From positions 1-64,000 of the forward strand of contig JBHYDC010000007.1 of NCBI GenBank assembly GCA_051861205.1: a stretch of DNA of 64,000 nt. The letters are read 5' to 3'. Both the position numbers and the translations under genes were made by a program. Shown piece after piece: positions 26,706 through 37,722 of this stretch (positions within the stretch are counted from its first letter, which is position 1; the number at the start of each line of letters is the position of its first letter). Source of the stretch: JBHYDC01 sp051861205. Its GTDB lineage: Bacteria > Pseudomonadota > Alphaproteobacteria > Rhizobiales > Pleomorphomonadaceae. The notes under the pieces were generated by a model. It was given only the letters and a program-made list of their open reading frames with translations. It was not told the DNA's origin and ran no database searches.

Positions 26706-27112
26706 CGTCCCACAGCCACCCCGTGCGCATTTACTGGGAGGATACCGATGCCGGCGGTATCGTTTACCATGCGAGCCACATCCGCTTTTTCGAGCGCGGC
26801 CGGACAGAATTCCTGCGCGCGCTCGGCATCCAGCAGTCCGCCACATCGGACCGTTCCGCCCATGGCGCGCTCCTCTTCGCGGTACGCCGCATGGAAGTCG
26901 ATTACCTCAAGCCGGCCTATCTCGACGATCTCCTTACCGTCGAAACCGCCACCAACGAAATCGGTGGATCGCGCCTCGTTCTCGATCAGAGTTTGACGCG
27001 TAACGGTGAGATGATTGCCACCGCCAAGGTGACCGTTGTCGCCATCGGGGGCGACGGCCGGCCAAAACGGATCCCTGCCGATCTGCGGGCGCTTGTTGCC
27101 GCGTCGCAATAA
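26702..27112 (+). CDS. ybgC: acyl-CoA thioesterase YbgC
   Basis: A hot-dog-fold thioesterase linked in most proteobacteria to the tol-pal cluster. The protein is 136 residues. EDTDAGGIVYHASH holds the catalytic Asp16, and the RTEFLRALG and LKPAYLDDLLTVET segments follow. The start is a GTG whose GTGA overlaps the ruvB stop, so the two are translationally coupled. It stands at the usual place just before tolQ but 230 bases away. The TTGACA at 27177 in that gap is a possible -35 for tolQ, with no convincing -10. Confidence 0.92.
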   Translation: MTSHSHPVRIYWEDTDAGGIVYHASHIRFFERGRTEFLRALGIQQSATSDRSAHGALLFAVRRMEVDYLKPAYLDDLLTVETATNEIGGSRLVLDQSLTRNGEMIATAKVTVVAIGGDGRPKRIPADLRALVAASQ

Positions 27113-27342
27113 CGGTTCCTTAACCTTACGGAACGATCACTGAATCCGCCGGGAGACTGCAATCCAAGTCCCGGTTTTGACAAATTTGACCGTCATGTCG
27201 AACGTCATGCGGGTGAGTTGGTCCAGGTTGGAGGATCGCCCGACCCTTTTGGATCGGCGGCTGCTTTTTGCACCGCACACAAACGCACCCCTTTGGCCGC
27301 CCCGTCCTCTTTGCCGCTCTCAAGAAGGTTTGACGCTGCTCC

Positions 27343-28050
27343 ATGAACCCGGCCGACGTTACCCAGACAGCGCTCAGCGCGCACGACTTTTCGGTTCTCG
27401 CCCTTTTCTGGCAGTCCCACATCGTCGTGAAGCTCGTGATGCTGGGGCTTTTGGTGGCCTCGGTGTTCTGTTGGGCGATTATCATCGATAAGGCCGTCTT
27501 GTTCACGCGCACGAAGCGTTCGATGGATCGGTTCGAGAAGATATTCTGGTCCGGCCAGTCGCTCGAGGAGCTGTATCGTTCGCTGATGACGCGCCCGAAC
27601 CAGGGCCTTGCCGCCGTGTTTGTGGCCGCCATGCGCGAATGGAAGCGCAGCCATGAAGCCGGCCGTACGTCCTTCCTCGGCCTCACCGACCGGATCGAGA
27701 AGGTGATCGACGTCACGATCGCCCGCGAAATGGAGCGCCTGGAGTCCAGGCTGCTGTTCCTTGCGACGGTGGGCTCGGCCGGCCCCTTCATCGGTTTGTT
27801 CGGCACGGTGTGGGGCATCATGCAGTCGTTCCAGGCGATTGCCGCTTCCAAGAACACCAATCTTGCCGTGGTCGCGCCTTCGATTTCCGAAGCCCTTCTG
27901 GCCACCGCCATCGGCCTTGCCGCCGCCATCCCTGCCGTCATGGCCTACAACAAGTTCACCTCGGACGCCTCCAAGCTCGGATCCCGGATGGACGGCTTTG
28001 CCGACGAATTCGCCGCGATCCTATCCCGTCAGATCGACGATCGGAGCTGA
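27343..28050 (+). CDS. tolQ: Tol-Pal channel subunit TolQ
   Basis: Part of the proton-driven TolQR motor that tightens the outer membrane at division. The protein is 235 residues with three helices: one at about 22-45 (LVMLGLLVASVFCWAIIID) and two central, containing GSAGPFIGLFGTVWGIM and ATAIGLAAAIPAVMAY. These are the TolQ/ExbB/MotA signatures. tolR starts two bases after its stop. Confidence 0.96.
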   Translation: MNPADVTQTALSAHDFSVLALFWQSHIVVKLVMLGLLVASVFCWAIIIDKAVLFTRTKRSMDRFEKIFWSGQSLEELYRSLMTRPNQGLAAVFVAAMREWKRSHEAGRTSFLGLTDRIEKVIDVTIAREMERLESRLLFLATVGSAGPFIGLFGTVWGIMQSFQAIAASKNTNLAVVAPSISEALLATAIGLAAAIPAVMAYNKFTSDASKLGSRMDGFADEFAAILSRQIDDRS

Positions 28051-28052
28051 TC

Positions 28053-28517
28053 ATGGCGATGGGATCGAGCACGGGTTCACGGGGCAAGGGCCGGCGCGGC
28101 CGCGGGCGCGGGCACGCGGTGATGGCCGAGATCAACGTCACCCCGTTCGTGGATGTGATGCTCGTGCTGCTCGTCATCTTCATGGTGGCCGCGCCTCTCC
28201 TGACCGTCGGCGTGCCGATCGATCTGCCTGAAACCGCGGCCAAGCCCATGGAAGGCCAGACCGACCCAATCAACATATCGGTCGATGCGGACGGCCGGAT
28301 CTTTATCCAGGAGACGGAAATCCCCTTCGAAGAGGTCGTGCCAAAGCTTCAGGCCATCGCCGAGAACGGTGTCGAGGATCGCATTTATGTGCGCGGCGAC
28401 AAGACAGCCGATTACGGAACGGTGATGCGGGTGATGGCGCGCATTTCAGCGGCTGGTTTCAAGAAGATCGGCCTCATCACCCTCGAGGAACAGGGAACGG
28501 CACAGCCCGCCTCGTGA
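28053..28517 (+). CDS. tolR: Tol-Pal channel subunit TolR
   Basis: A 154-residue inner-membrane protein with one helix (PFVDVMLVLLVIFMVAAPLL). Asp34 is the proton-binding residue of this family. A periplasmic domain follows. A basic N-terminal stretch (GSRGKGRRGRGRGH) lies in the cytoplasm. It has only a two-base gap from tolQ, and its stop overlaps the GTG of tolA (GTGA), so the three are translationally coupled. Confidence 0.95.
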   Translation: MAMGSSTGSRGKGRRGRGRGHAVMAEINVTPFVDVMLVLLVIFMVAAPLLTVGVPIDLPETAAKPMEGQTDPINISVDADGRIFIQETEIPFEEVVPKLQAIAENGVEDRIYVRGDKTADYGTVMRVMARISAAGFKKIGLITLEEQGTAQPAS

Positions 28518-29596
28518 GCACAATGAAGGTTGGATACACCGCATCCATCATCGGCCACGCGCTGATCCTCTCCTGGGGCGCTTTGAGCTTTCCAGCCGCG
28601 AAGCCGTATGAAGTCGCAGCCGTGGATGCGCTGCCGGTGGATCTCATCCCGATTTCGGACGTCACCAAACTATCGACGGGCACCAAGACCGCCCCCAAAC
28701 GGGACACCGCCAGCCCGGCGAAGGTGAAAACGCCGGCGCCGCGCCCCGACAGCCAGCGCGTGGGCAACGCCCCCATCGACCAAGACACACCCATTACCGA
28801 GAAAACCACCGAAACGGCCGCCCCGCCCCGCGCCGAACCCAAGGCGGCGACGCCGCCCCCACCCCCGCCGGCCCGCGACCCGGCCCCGGAACCGGCCGCG
28901 CCCAAGGCTACACCGGCGCCCGAAAAGCCCGTTGAATCGACGGCTAGGCCGACCGCCGATGTCGGTGAAGTGGCCGCTACACCCGAAGCGCCGCCCGAGG
29001 AGCCGAAGCCGGCGCCCGTGCCGCCCACCATCCAACCCCGTCAGAAGCCCGCAAAACCGACGGAGGTTGCCAGCCTCGATCGCAAGCCCGCACCGCCCTC
29101 GCCGGAAACCAGCCGGTCGGAACAAACACGGCCGGTTGACGAGACGTCCCCGCAAAGAAGCCAAGAAACCGAAAGCGAGTTCGACCCCACCGAGATGGCG
29201 GCCCTTCTCAACAAGGTCGATCCATCGGGCGGCGGCGCGCTGGACTCAACGCAGGATGCCTCGCTCGGCTCGGAAAACGAAACCAATGCCGTTGCGGACA
29301 TGACGCAGAGCGAAATCGACGCGCTTCGCTCGGCCATCGAAGCCTGCTGGAATCCACCGATCGGCACTGAGGCCGTCGAAGGCATGGTCGTGCCGCTGCG
29401 CATCGAATTCAACATCGACGGCAGCATAGCGTCGCCGCCGCAGATCAAATCCATCCCGCCCGGTCCCGTTGGCCAAGCAACGGCAGACGCCGCTGCGTGG
29501 GCCGTGCAGGTCTGCGCGCCTTACACCTTCCTGCCGCCCGAGAAATACGAAAACTGGAGGGTGGTGAACATCAACTTCCGCCCGCCGAGCCTGTGA
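28514..29596 (+). CDS. tolA: Tol-Pal linker protein TolA
   Basis: A 360-residue protein that spans the periplasm between TolQR and Pal. One N-terminal helix (IIGHALILSWGALSF) anchors it. Residues about 60-220 are a low-complexity Pro/Ala/Lys/Glu stretch in place of the long helix of enteric TolA. The C-terminal domain (IEACWNPPIGTEAVEGM onward) is the TonB/TolA-like binding domain. I place the start at the GTG overlapping the tolR stop; an ATG three codons later is the alternative. Confidence 0.88.
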   Translation: MSTMKVGYTASIIGHALILSWGALSFPAAKPYEVAAVDALPVDLIPISDVTKLSTGTKTAPKRDTASPAKVKTPAPRPDSQRVGNAPIDQDTPITEKTTETAAPPRAEPKAATPPPPPPARDPAPEPAAPKATPAPEKPVESTARPTADVGEVAATPEAPPEEPKPAPVPPTIQPRQKPAKPTEVASLDRKPAPPSPETSRSEQTRPVDETSPQRSQETESEFDPTEMAALLNKVDPSGGGALDSTQDASLGSENETNAVADMTQSEIDALRSAIEACWNPPIGTEAVEGMVVPLRIEFNIDGSIASPPQIKSIPPGPVGQATADAAAWAVQVCAPYTFLPPEKYENWRVVNINFRPPSL

Positions 29597-29684
29597 ACAG
29601 AACGCCAAACCCCAGCCTTTTCCGCCAGACCGCGCCGGTCTGCCGCAAGATGCTTTTGACGACATAAATGGAGAGAGGCCCCCC

Positions 29685-31046
29685 ATGGCAGGCTTTATTG
29701 CCATCGACGCGACGGTTCGCAGCACGCTTTTGCGGCGGCTCACGATCGGACTGATAGCGCTTGCCGGCGCGCTCGCTGTGATCGCGGCCGCTCCCGCACG
29801 CGCCGAAATCACGATCGATATCAGCGGTGGCTCGCCCAAACCGCTGCCAATCGCCATCCCCGATTTTGTGGGATCGCCCGAAACAGCCGAACTCGGCCGC
29901 CAGATCGCAGGCGTGGTCACCGCCAATCTCAGGCGATCCGGCCTGTTCCTGGCGCTCGATCCGGCATCCTTCATCGAGCAGGTTGCTGACCCGAACGCGA
30001 TGCCGAACTTCCAGAGCTGGAAGGTGATCAAAGCGCAGGCGCTTGTCACCGGCGGGATCAGCCGGGCAGCCGACGGCAGGCTACAAGCCGATTTCCGGCT
30101 GTGGGATGTGTTCGCCGGCCAGCAGCTTACCGGGCAACAGTTCTTCACGACGCCGGAGAACTGGCGCCGTGTCGCCCATATCATCTCAGATGCGATCTAT
30201 CAGCGCCTCACCGGCGAAAGCGGCTATTTCGACACCCGCATCGTATTCGTCGACGAGAGCGGGCCGAAAGGCGCGCGCGTCAAGCGCCTTGCGCTGATGG
30301 ATCAGGACGGCGCCAACGTGCGCTACCTCACCAGCGGCAACGAACTTGTGCTGACCCCGCGCTTCTCGCCATCGACGCAAGAGATCACCTACATGTCGTT
30401 CGGCAACAGCGATCCGCGCGTCTATCTCCTCAACGTGGAGACGGGACAGCGCGAGGTCGTCGGCAATTTCCCGAACATGACCTTTTCGCCGCGTTTCTCG
30501 CCCGATGGTCAGCGCGTGGTCATGAGCCTGGAAGACGGCGGCAACGCCAACATCTACGCCATGGATCTGCGCTCGCGCACCACGACGCGTCTCACGGATG
30601 CGGCGGCGATCGACACCTCGCCCTCCTACGCGCCGGACGGCCAACGGGTCGTGTTCGAATCCGATCGGGGCGGCAATCAGCAACTATACGTGATGAACGC
30701 GGGCGGCGGCGAAGCGACCCGCATCTCCTTCGGCCAAGGTCGCTATTCCACGCCCGTCTGGTCGCCGCGCGGTGATTTGATCGCCTTCACCAAGCAGATG
30801 TCCGGCCGCTTCGCCATCGGCGTCATGAAGCCGGACGGTTCAGGCGAGCGGATCCTCACCGAAGGGTTCCACAATGAAGGTCCGACCTGGGCGCCCAACG
30901 GCCGCGTGATCATGTTCTTCCGCGACGTCGGCGGCGCCAGCGGCGGGCCGCAACTCTGGTCCGTGGACCTGACGGGCCGTAACGAGCAGCGCGTCGCGAC
31001 CCCGTCATTCGGGTCCGATCCGGCGTGGTCGCCGCTCCTAAATTGA
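29685..31046 (+). CDS. tolB: Tol-Pal periplasmic propeller TolB
   Basis: A 453-residue periplasmic protein. The signal peptide ends in APARA before EITIDISGG. An N-terminal TolB domain (LGRQIAGVVTANLRRSGLF) is followed by a six-bladed propeller with repeated SPDGQRV, FSPSTQEI and WSPRGDLIAF blades. It binds Pal and regulates the Pal-peptidoglycan contact. Eighty-eight bases separate it from tolA, and a hairpin terminator follows. Confidence 0.95.
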   Translation: MAGFIAIDATVRSTLLRRLTIGLIALAGALAVIAAAPARAEITIDISGGSPKPLPIAIPDFVGSPETAELGRQIAGVVTANLRRSGLFLALDPASFIEQVADPNAMPNFQSWKVIKAQALVTGGISRAADGRLQADFRLWDVFAGQQLTGQQFFTTPENWRRVAHIISDAIYQRLTGESGYFDTRIVFVDESGPKGARVKRLALMDQDGANVRYLTSGNELVLTPRFSPSTQEITYMSFGNSDPRVYLLNVETGQREVVGNFPNMTFSPRFSPDGQRVVMSLEDGGNANIYAMDLRSRTTTRLTDAAAIDTSPSYAPDGQRVVFESDRGGNQQLYVMNAGGGEATRISFGQGRYSTPVWSPRGDLIAFTKQMSGRFAIGVMKPDGSGERILTEGFHNEGPTWAPNGRVIMFFRDVGGASGGPQLWSVDLTGRNEQRVATPSFGSDPAWSPLLN

Positions 31047-31053
31047 TCATCGT

Positions 31054-31089
31054 GCGGCGCCCGTATTTTGGTCCGGCGCCGCGCTTTTC
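31054..31089 (+). terminator. hairpin after tolB
   Basis: GCGGCGCC and GGCGCCGC form an 8-base-pair stem followed by GCTTTTCG, eight bases past the tolB stop. It suggests that pal can be transcribed separately. Confidence 0.55.
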
Positions 31090-31225
31090 GCCCTTCACAG
31101 CCGACCACCGGACAGGCCCGAGTTTACGATTCGTTGACCACATTTCTCCACGCGGTCTTAACCACGGTCGTTTACCAAGACCTATGAACTACCGGTCAGT
31201 CGGGTATTGAGTAGAGGTAACCGGG

Positions 31226-31741
31226 ATGAATAGCATCGCTTCCACCACTTTCAGCCGCCGCGCTACGCTGGCGCTTGGCCTGGGCTTTGCCCTTTTGGCC
31301 GCGGCCTGCGCCAAAAGCCCGAGCGAAATCGACAGCCAACTGGCCGGTCCGAACGGCGCCGGGGCTGCATCGCCCGGGACGGCGCAGGATTTCGTGGTGA
31401 ACGTGGGCGACCGCGTCTTCTTCGAAACGGATAGCTCCTCTCTGACTGCCGACGGCAGCGCGACGCTGGATCGTCAGGCTCAGTGGCTCGCCCTCTACCC
31501 CCGCTACAGCGTCACGATCGAAGGCCATGCCGACGAACGCGGCACCCGCGAATACAATCTCGCCCTCGGCGCCCGCCGCGCCAAGGCAGCACACGACTAC
31601 CTCGTCGCGCGCGGCGTCTCGGCGCAGCGCCTTCGCACACTCTCTTACGGCAAGGAACGCCCCGTCGCGCTTTGCGACGAAGATTCGTGCTGGGCGCAGA
31701 ACCGCCGGGCCGTCACCGTGCTGAACAACGCCGGAAGCTGA
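31226..31741 (+). CDS. pal: peptidoglycan-associated lipoprotein Pal
   Basis: A 171-residue outer-membrane lipoprotein. The lipobox ends at Cys28 (LLAAAC). The OmpA-like domain holds TIEGHADERGTREYNLALG, which binds diaminopimelate in peptidoglycan, and RRAVTVL at the end. It completes the Tol-Pal bridge between cell wall and outer membrane. The 179-base gap from tolB, with a terminator, indicates its own promoter. The ATG at 31226 follows GAGGTAACCGG. Confidence 0.96.
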   Translation: MNSIASTTFSRRATLALGLGFALLAAACAKSPSEIDSQLAGPNGAGAASPGTAQDFVVNVGDRVFFETDSSSLTADGSATLDRQAQWLALYPRYSVTIEGHADERGTREYNLALGARRAKAAHDYLVARGVSAQRLRTLSYGKERPVALCDEDSCWAQNRRAVTVLNNAGS

Positions 31742-31770
31742 TCGTCGCTGGACACGATTGGATCGATCGA

Positions 31771-31804
31771 ACCCCGATGCCGCCCGGCGTCGGGGTTTTT
31801 CTTT
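31771..31804 (+). terminator. intrinsic terminator after pal
   Basis: CCCCGATGCC and GGCGTCGGGG pair (with one wobble or mismatch) and are followed by TTTTTCTTT. Confidence 0.8.
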
Positions 31805-31901
31805 GTCGCGGGGTCAAAATTCGGCCGACATCGCGACTATGGTGCTAAATCACGATGAAAGGAGCGCCGCCGAAGGAGGGCGGCGCCTCACGGGAGATCC
31901 C

Positions 31902-32978
31902 ATGACTCGATCACCTTATGGGCGTCGCTGGCCGCAGCGCATGGCGCGCTCGGTTGCAGCCGCACTTGTTCTTGCCCCGGCGGCGGCTTTCGCTTTTGGA
32001 CCCGGCCCCTTGCCGCCCGCCGATATCCCGGCGGCGGGTAGCGGAACCATCGTGCTGGCTCAGTCGTCGGCAAGCCTCGCGGACCAAGCCATGCGCGTTG
32101 AGCGGATGGAAGACCAGATGCGCCAGTTGAACGGCCGCATTGAGGAACTGACGTTCCAACTGCGGGAATTGCAGGATCTGCTCCGTCGTCAACGCGAGGA
32201 GACCGAGTTCCGCCTGAAAGCGGTTGAAGGCGGCGGAACCGGCGCTCAGCGTAGCGAGGCCGCGCCTGTCGCCGATACGGCAGAGCAGCCGGCCGATCTG
32301 TCGAATGGCTTCTCGATCGATGAGCCCATGGACGCCAACGGGTCGCAGGAGCTTGGCACGCCGCCGAGCACGCTCGGCACGATTCCGGGCGACGAAACGG
32401 CCGGGGCGCCCGGCTCCAGCAGCGCGCTTGGGGGACCGCTCGATCTCTCTGCGATCGCACGCGGCGAGCCCACCTATGAAACGCCTCCGATCGCAACCGA
32501 CACCGGCGTGGATGTGGCAGATACCGGACTGCGCACGACGCCGCTCGATCCGCCCCCCGCCGGCGATGTCGCCGTCGCCGCGCTGGAACAACCGGCCGAC
32601 CCGCGCGCGGCCTATGACCAAGCCTATGGCTACATCGTTTCGGGTGACTACGCGCAGGCCGAATCCAGCTTGAAGCAATTCCTGAAGGATCATCCCAAAG
32701 ATCAAATGGTCGGCAATGCCCATTTCTGGCTCGGCGAAAGCTATTTCGCGCGGAGCCTCTTCCGTGACGCGGCTGACGCTTATCTCACGACCTATCGCGA
32801 TTACCCGAAGAACCAGAAGGCGCCGGAAAGTCTTTTAAAGCTCGGTCTTTCCCTGGAAGGTCTCGGCGAGAAGGACGCGGCCTGCGCGACATATCGTGAG
32901 GTCGAGAAGAAATTCCCAAGCGCAGGCAGTGCCTTGCTCCAGAAGGTTTCCGCCCAGAAAACGAAGAACGGCTGCTAG
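31902..32978 (+). CDS. cpoB: cell division coordinator CpoB (YbgF)
   Basis: A 358-residue periplasmic protein. A signal peptide (MARSVAAALVLAPAAAFA) is followed by a coiled coil at about 65-107 (RVERMEDQMRQLNGRIEEL). A low-complexity linker comes next, then TPR repeats at about 230-355 (AYDQAYGYIVSGDYAQAE, MVGNAHFWLGESYF). CpoB tunes cell-wall synthesis against Tol-Pal constriction. The ATG at 31902 has GGGAGA upstream; an ATG 13 codons later is also possible. It is next to pal as usual, and tilS starts four bases after its stop. Confidence 0.9.
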   Translation: MTRSPYGRRWPQRMARSVAAALVLAPAAAFAFGPGPLPPADIPAAGSGTIVLAQSSASLADQAMRVERMEDQMRQLNGRIEELTFQLRELQDLLRRQREETEFRLKAVEGGGTGAQRSEAAPVADTAEQPADLSNGFSIDEPMDANGSQELGTPPSTLGTIPGDETAGAPGSSSALGGPLDLSAIARGEPTYETPPIATDTGVDVADTGLRTTPLDPPPAGDVAVAALEQPADPRAAYDQAYGYIVSGDYAQAESSLKQFLKDHPKDQMVGNAHFWLGESYFARSLFRDAADAYLTTYRDYPKNQKAPESLLKLGLSLEGLGEKDAACATYREVEKKFPSAGSALLQKVSAQKTKNGC

Positions 32979-32982
32979 GACC

Positions 32983-34278
32983 ATGACTGCGCGGTCCGCC
33001 GACGAAGGACCGATGGAGCCTGCCGAAATCGCCGCGCTTTTTGCGCCGCTCGCTAGGTCGGCCCGAATTGGTGTAGCCGTTTCGGGCGGCCCGGACTCCT
33101 CCGCACTTCTCGTCCTTCTCGACCGCTGGGCAAAGACCCTACCGGCGCCGCCCACGCTCCACGTACTCACCGTGGACCATGGACTTCGCGCCAGTGCCCA
33201 CGCCGAGGCCGAGGCCGTAGCGGTGCTGGCGAGCAGTCTTGGACATCCAGCAAGCCTCCTCGTTTGGCGGCATGAGGGCGAACCGCCGCAATCGGGCATC
33301 CAAGCCGCCGCCCGTGACGCCCGCTACCGCCTTCTCGCCGATGAAGCCCGCCGCTTGTCGCTGGACGCCGTCGCGCTTGGCCATACGCTGGACGACCAGG
33401 CCGAAACGCTGCTGATTCGCCTCGCGCGCGGCTCCGGTGTCTGGGGCCTTGCAGGGATGGCAGCGGAACGGACGGCTCACGGCGTTCGCTTCGTGCGTCC
33501 GCTCTTGAGCATTCCGAAAAGCCGGCTTGTCGCGATTCTCGACAAGGCTGGGATTCCCTTCGTCGATGACCCGGCGAACGCATCGGACAGGTTTTTGCGC
33601 GCCCGCATCCGCCGGATGATGCCGGACCTTGCGGCAATCGGTCTCGATGCGGATCGGTTGGCCGGCACCGCTCACCGTCTCGCCCGCGCCGCGTCCGCGC
33701 TGCAAACCATGGTGGATGCCCTGTTCCATGCCGCCGTTACGGACCATGGCGGCGTCTTTGAAATCGAGGCGGCGCGTCTTCGCGAATCGCCCGAGGAAAT
33801 TGCGCTCCGCCTCGTCGCGACCCTCGTGCGAACGATCCGCCACGACGCCTACCTGCCGCGGGCAGCGCCGCTGGAAGCCTGGACGGAGGCGTTCCGCGCC
33901 GGCGCGGCAACCGCCCGCCGCGCTACAATGGCCGGCGTGGTGCTCGACCCCCGCCGGGACCGCGTCTGGATTTACGCCGAGGCGGGCCGCACCGGTTTCC
34001 GCGAACATGATCTGCAAGGCCCCGGCACAACGATCTGGGACAGCCGCTTCCAGATTTCGCTGAGCGGCGATGTACCGCAGGGTCTCACGATTGGATCGGC
34101 CCAAGGCGACGAACGCCGCCGCGACCTTCCCAAGGCAGCAGCAGCCTCGCTTCCCGCCGTGCGGTGGCAGGGCACAGCGCTTGCCATAGGCCAGCACACC
34201 CTGGCCGGTCGTACATTCGCGCTCGATTTGATACCGCTTGGCGCGATCGGACCCGGCGAAAAAGCATGGGACGATTAA
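32983..34278 (+). CDS. tilS: tRNA(Ile)-lysidine synthetase
   Basis: Adds lysine to C34 of the CAU-anticodon isoleucine tRNA so that it reads AUA codons. The protein is 431 residues. The ATP PP-loop SGGPDS sits near residue 35. The LGHTLDDQAETLLIRLARG segment and the RPLLSIPKSRL segment are family hallmarks. An ATG ten codons in (33013), with AAGGA just upstream, is a possible alternative start. The gene follows cpoB by four bases. Confidence 0.9.
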   Translation: MTARSADEGPMEPAEIAALFAPLARSARIGVAVSGGPDSSALLVLLDRWAKTLPAPPTLHVLTVDHGLRASAHAEAEAVAVLASSLGHPASLLVWRHEGEPPQSGIQAAARDARYRLLADEARRLSLDAVALGHTLDDQAETLLIRLARGSGVWGLAGMAAERTAHGVRFVRPLLSIPKSRLVAILDKAGIPFVDDPANASDRFLRARIRRMMPDLAAIGLDADRLAGTAHRLARAASALQTMVDALFHAAVTDHGGVFEIEAARLRESPEEIALRLVATLVRTIRHDAYLPRAAPLEAWTEAFRAGAATARRATMAGVVLDPRRDRVWIYAEAGRTGFREHDLQGPGTTIWDSRFQISLSGDVPQGLTIGSAQGDERRRDLPKAAAASLPAVRWQGTALAIGQHTLAGRTFALDLIPLGAIGPGEKAWDD

Positions 34279-34391
34279 CCGCGACCTGAAATACGGATGG
34301 AGTGTGAGGCCATGGAGGCCTATTCTCGGCGGGTTTTTTAGATAGGCGCGCAGCCGACTGACAAAGACGACGATCACAAACCAAGGCTGGG

Positions 34392-34420
34392 TTGGCAACG
34401 CGCGCCGGTCAACCTATCTT
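34392..34420 (+). promoter_or_regulatory. promoter upstream of ftsH
   Basis: TTGGCA, a 17-base spacer and TATCTT fit a sigma-70 promoter. The extended -10 CCTATCTTT also resembles the heat-shock (RpoH) -10 of alphaproteobacteria. The predicted leader is about 78 bases. The rest of the 226-base tilS-ftsH gap holds no gene. Confidence 0.45.
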
Positions 34421-34504
34421 TATCTCTACGACAGCAGGCTCGGTTCGCGAGTCTTTTGCTGAAATGTCTCTTCTGGCGCCACTGCCCGGGCGTAAAGGTC
34501 GACG

Positions 34505-36427
<1,923 letters not shown>

Positions 36428-36458
36428 GGCTGGAAAACACTTCAACATGCCGCATGCA

Positions 36459-36494
36459 ACCCGCCGGATCCCCTACCGGCGGGTTTCGCTTTTG
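36459..36494 (+). terminator. intrinsic terminator after ftsH
   Basis: A perfect 10-base-pair stem (AACCCGCCGG and CCGGCGGGTT) is followed by TCGCTTTT, 31 bases past the ftsH stop. Between this and the next hairpin I see nothing. Confidence 0.8.
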
Positions 36495-36616
36495 CGGCGC
36501 GGCTTAGGCGTTTAAACGGCGCAGGAGAGCGAGAGGGCGGGCAAGCTTGGCAACAAGTTTGCTGCGCCGCTGCTCTTCTGCTTCATGTCGATGCGACCGT
36601 CTTGATCGCACACAGC

Positions 36617-36649
36617 AAAAATCCGCCAGAACCATGTTCGGGCGGATTT
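36617..36649 (-). terminator. intrinsic terminator after the mipA-like gene
   Basis: On the minus strand AAATCCGCC and GGCGGATTT pair around a 13-base loop and run into TTTTTGC. Confidence 0.75.
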
Positions 36650-36689
36650 CTTGTCGGTTCAGCGGTGTCGGACCGATTAGCGGCGCCGC

Positions 36690-37523
36690 TTAGAACGTCC
36701 GGTTGACGACGAGCAACGCCGCCGCCTGGGTCGCCGAGCCGCGCTGATCGACAACCGGGCTGTCCGCGAAATCGCCAAGCAACTGGCTGACGCTGGCGAC
36801 GCCGCTCACGGACCAGTTCTCATCCACGACGTAGGTCAAAGTGGCGTCGATGCCGACATCCTTGACGCCGCCGGTCGGGGAATAAGCCGCAAGACCGCTT
36901 GCCGCGCTGTCCGCTGCGTTCACGCCGAAATGAGTGCTCGCATAGCCGCCCGACGCCCATGAAACCGAACCGCCGAGCGACATCAGCCAGCGCTCCGTTA
37001 GAGGCGTTGCATAGCTGAGCGAAGCTGTGGCGACCACGCCTTCAGATCCGCCGGTGATATCCGCGACGGCTTCCAGATCGACGGTGACGCTGTCGACATT
37101 GCTCATAATGTTCTTGAATTCGTAGCTTACAAAGCCGCCGAGATTTAAAGCTTCGTCGATTTTGGCCATTCTCCGGATGACGTCATCCTCAACATCGCTC
37201 CGACCGTTGCCGTAGGAGAGAATGGCGCCGAAGTTGAGCGACGGGTCGTCCCAAACATTCACGCGGGCGGAAAGTCCTTGGACGTCGACATAGTAGTTGC
37301 CGTAGGAGATTTTGGCGGCCAACGCCGGGATGAACATCACATCATTCGAGCCCTCATAGTCGGGCACGATGCCGAAACCGGCACTGACCCGTAGTTGAAT
37401 AGCCGAATCGCTCATGGACGCTTGCGGGGGAGTGGCCATCCCTTGGCTTGGCAGATCCGCAGCGTGAACGAGCGCAGTGGAAACCGTAGCGAGGACGACC
37501 GAACAGGAAACAACGCGACTCAT
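36690..37523 (-). CDS. MipA/OmpV-family outer-membrane protein
   Basis: A 277-residue protein with a signal peptide ending in VHAA before DLPSQG. It has a barrel pattern (LRVSAGFGIVPDYEGSNDV near the mature start, typical of MipA/OmpV) and a terminal aromatic residue (VVNRTF). MipA proteins scaffold murein synthases or hydrolases in some bacteria; others are simple barrels, so the role here is open. The ATG at 37523 has GGGAGCG upstream, and the 56 codons before it are not signal-like. A TATAAT box at 37630-37635 on this strand is a probable -10. GC is lower than in its neighbours. Confidence 0.8.
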   Translation of the reverse strand: MSRVVSCSVVLATVSTALVHAADLPSQGMATPPQASMSDSAIQLRVSAGFGIVPDYEGSNDVMFIPALAAKISYGNYYVDVQGLSARVNVWDDPSLNFGAILSYGNGRSDVEDDVIRRMAKIDEALNLGGFVSYEFKNIMSNVDSVTVDLEAVADITGGSEGVVATASLSYATPLTERWLMSLGGSVSWASGGYASTHFGVNAADSAASGLAAYSPTGGVKDVGIDATLTYVVDENWSVSGVASVSQLLGDFADSPVVDQRGSATQAAALLVVNRTF

Positions 37524-37722
37524 TACAACGCTCCCGAACAACCTTGCTTTCGAATTCACGAAGAGCACCCGCGCGCCAAGCCCGAGGGATTGAAATTCTG
37601 GGCGGCGTCGAAGAGCTACTCTAATGGCAATTATAGCGGGAGAGTGATAAAAATAAGTATGAATCACCTGTGCCAATTCAGCTTTTGGCAAGGTTAAAAT
37701 TCACAGAAAATCTCTCGCGGCT

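Noticed and set aside
37660..37690. TGGCAC element upstream of the mipA-like gene resembling a -24 box
   Set aside because: The matching -12 position reads ATTC and lacks GC. A normal TATAAT box lies nearby.
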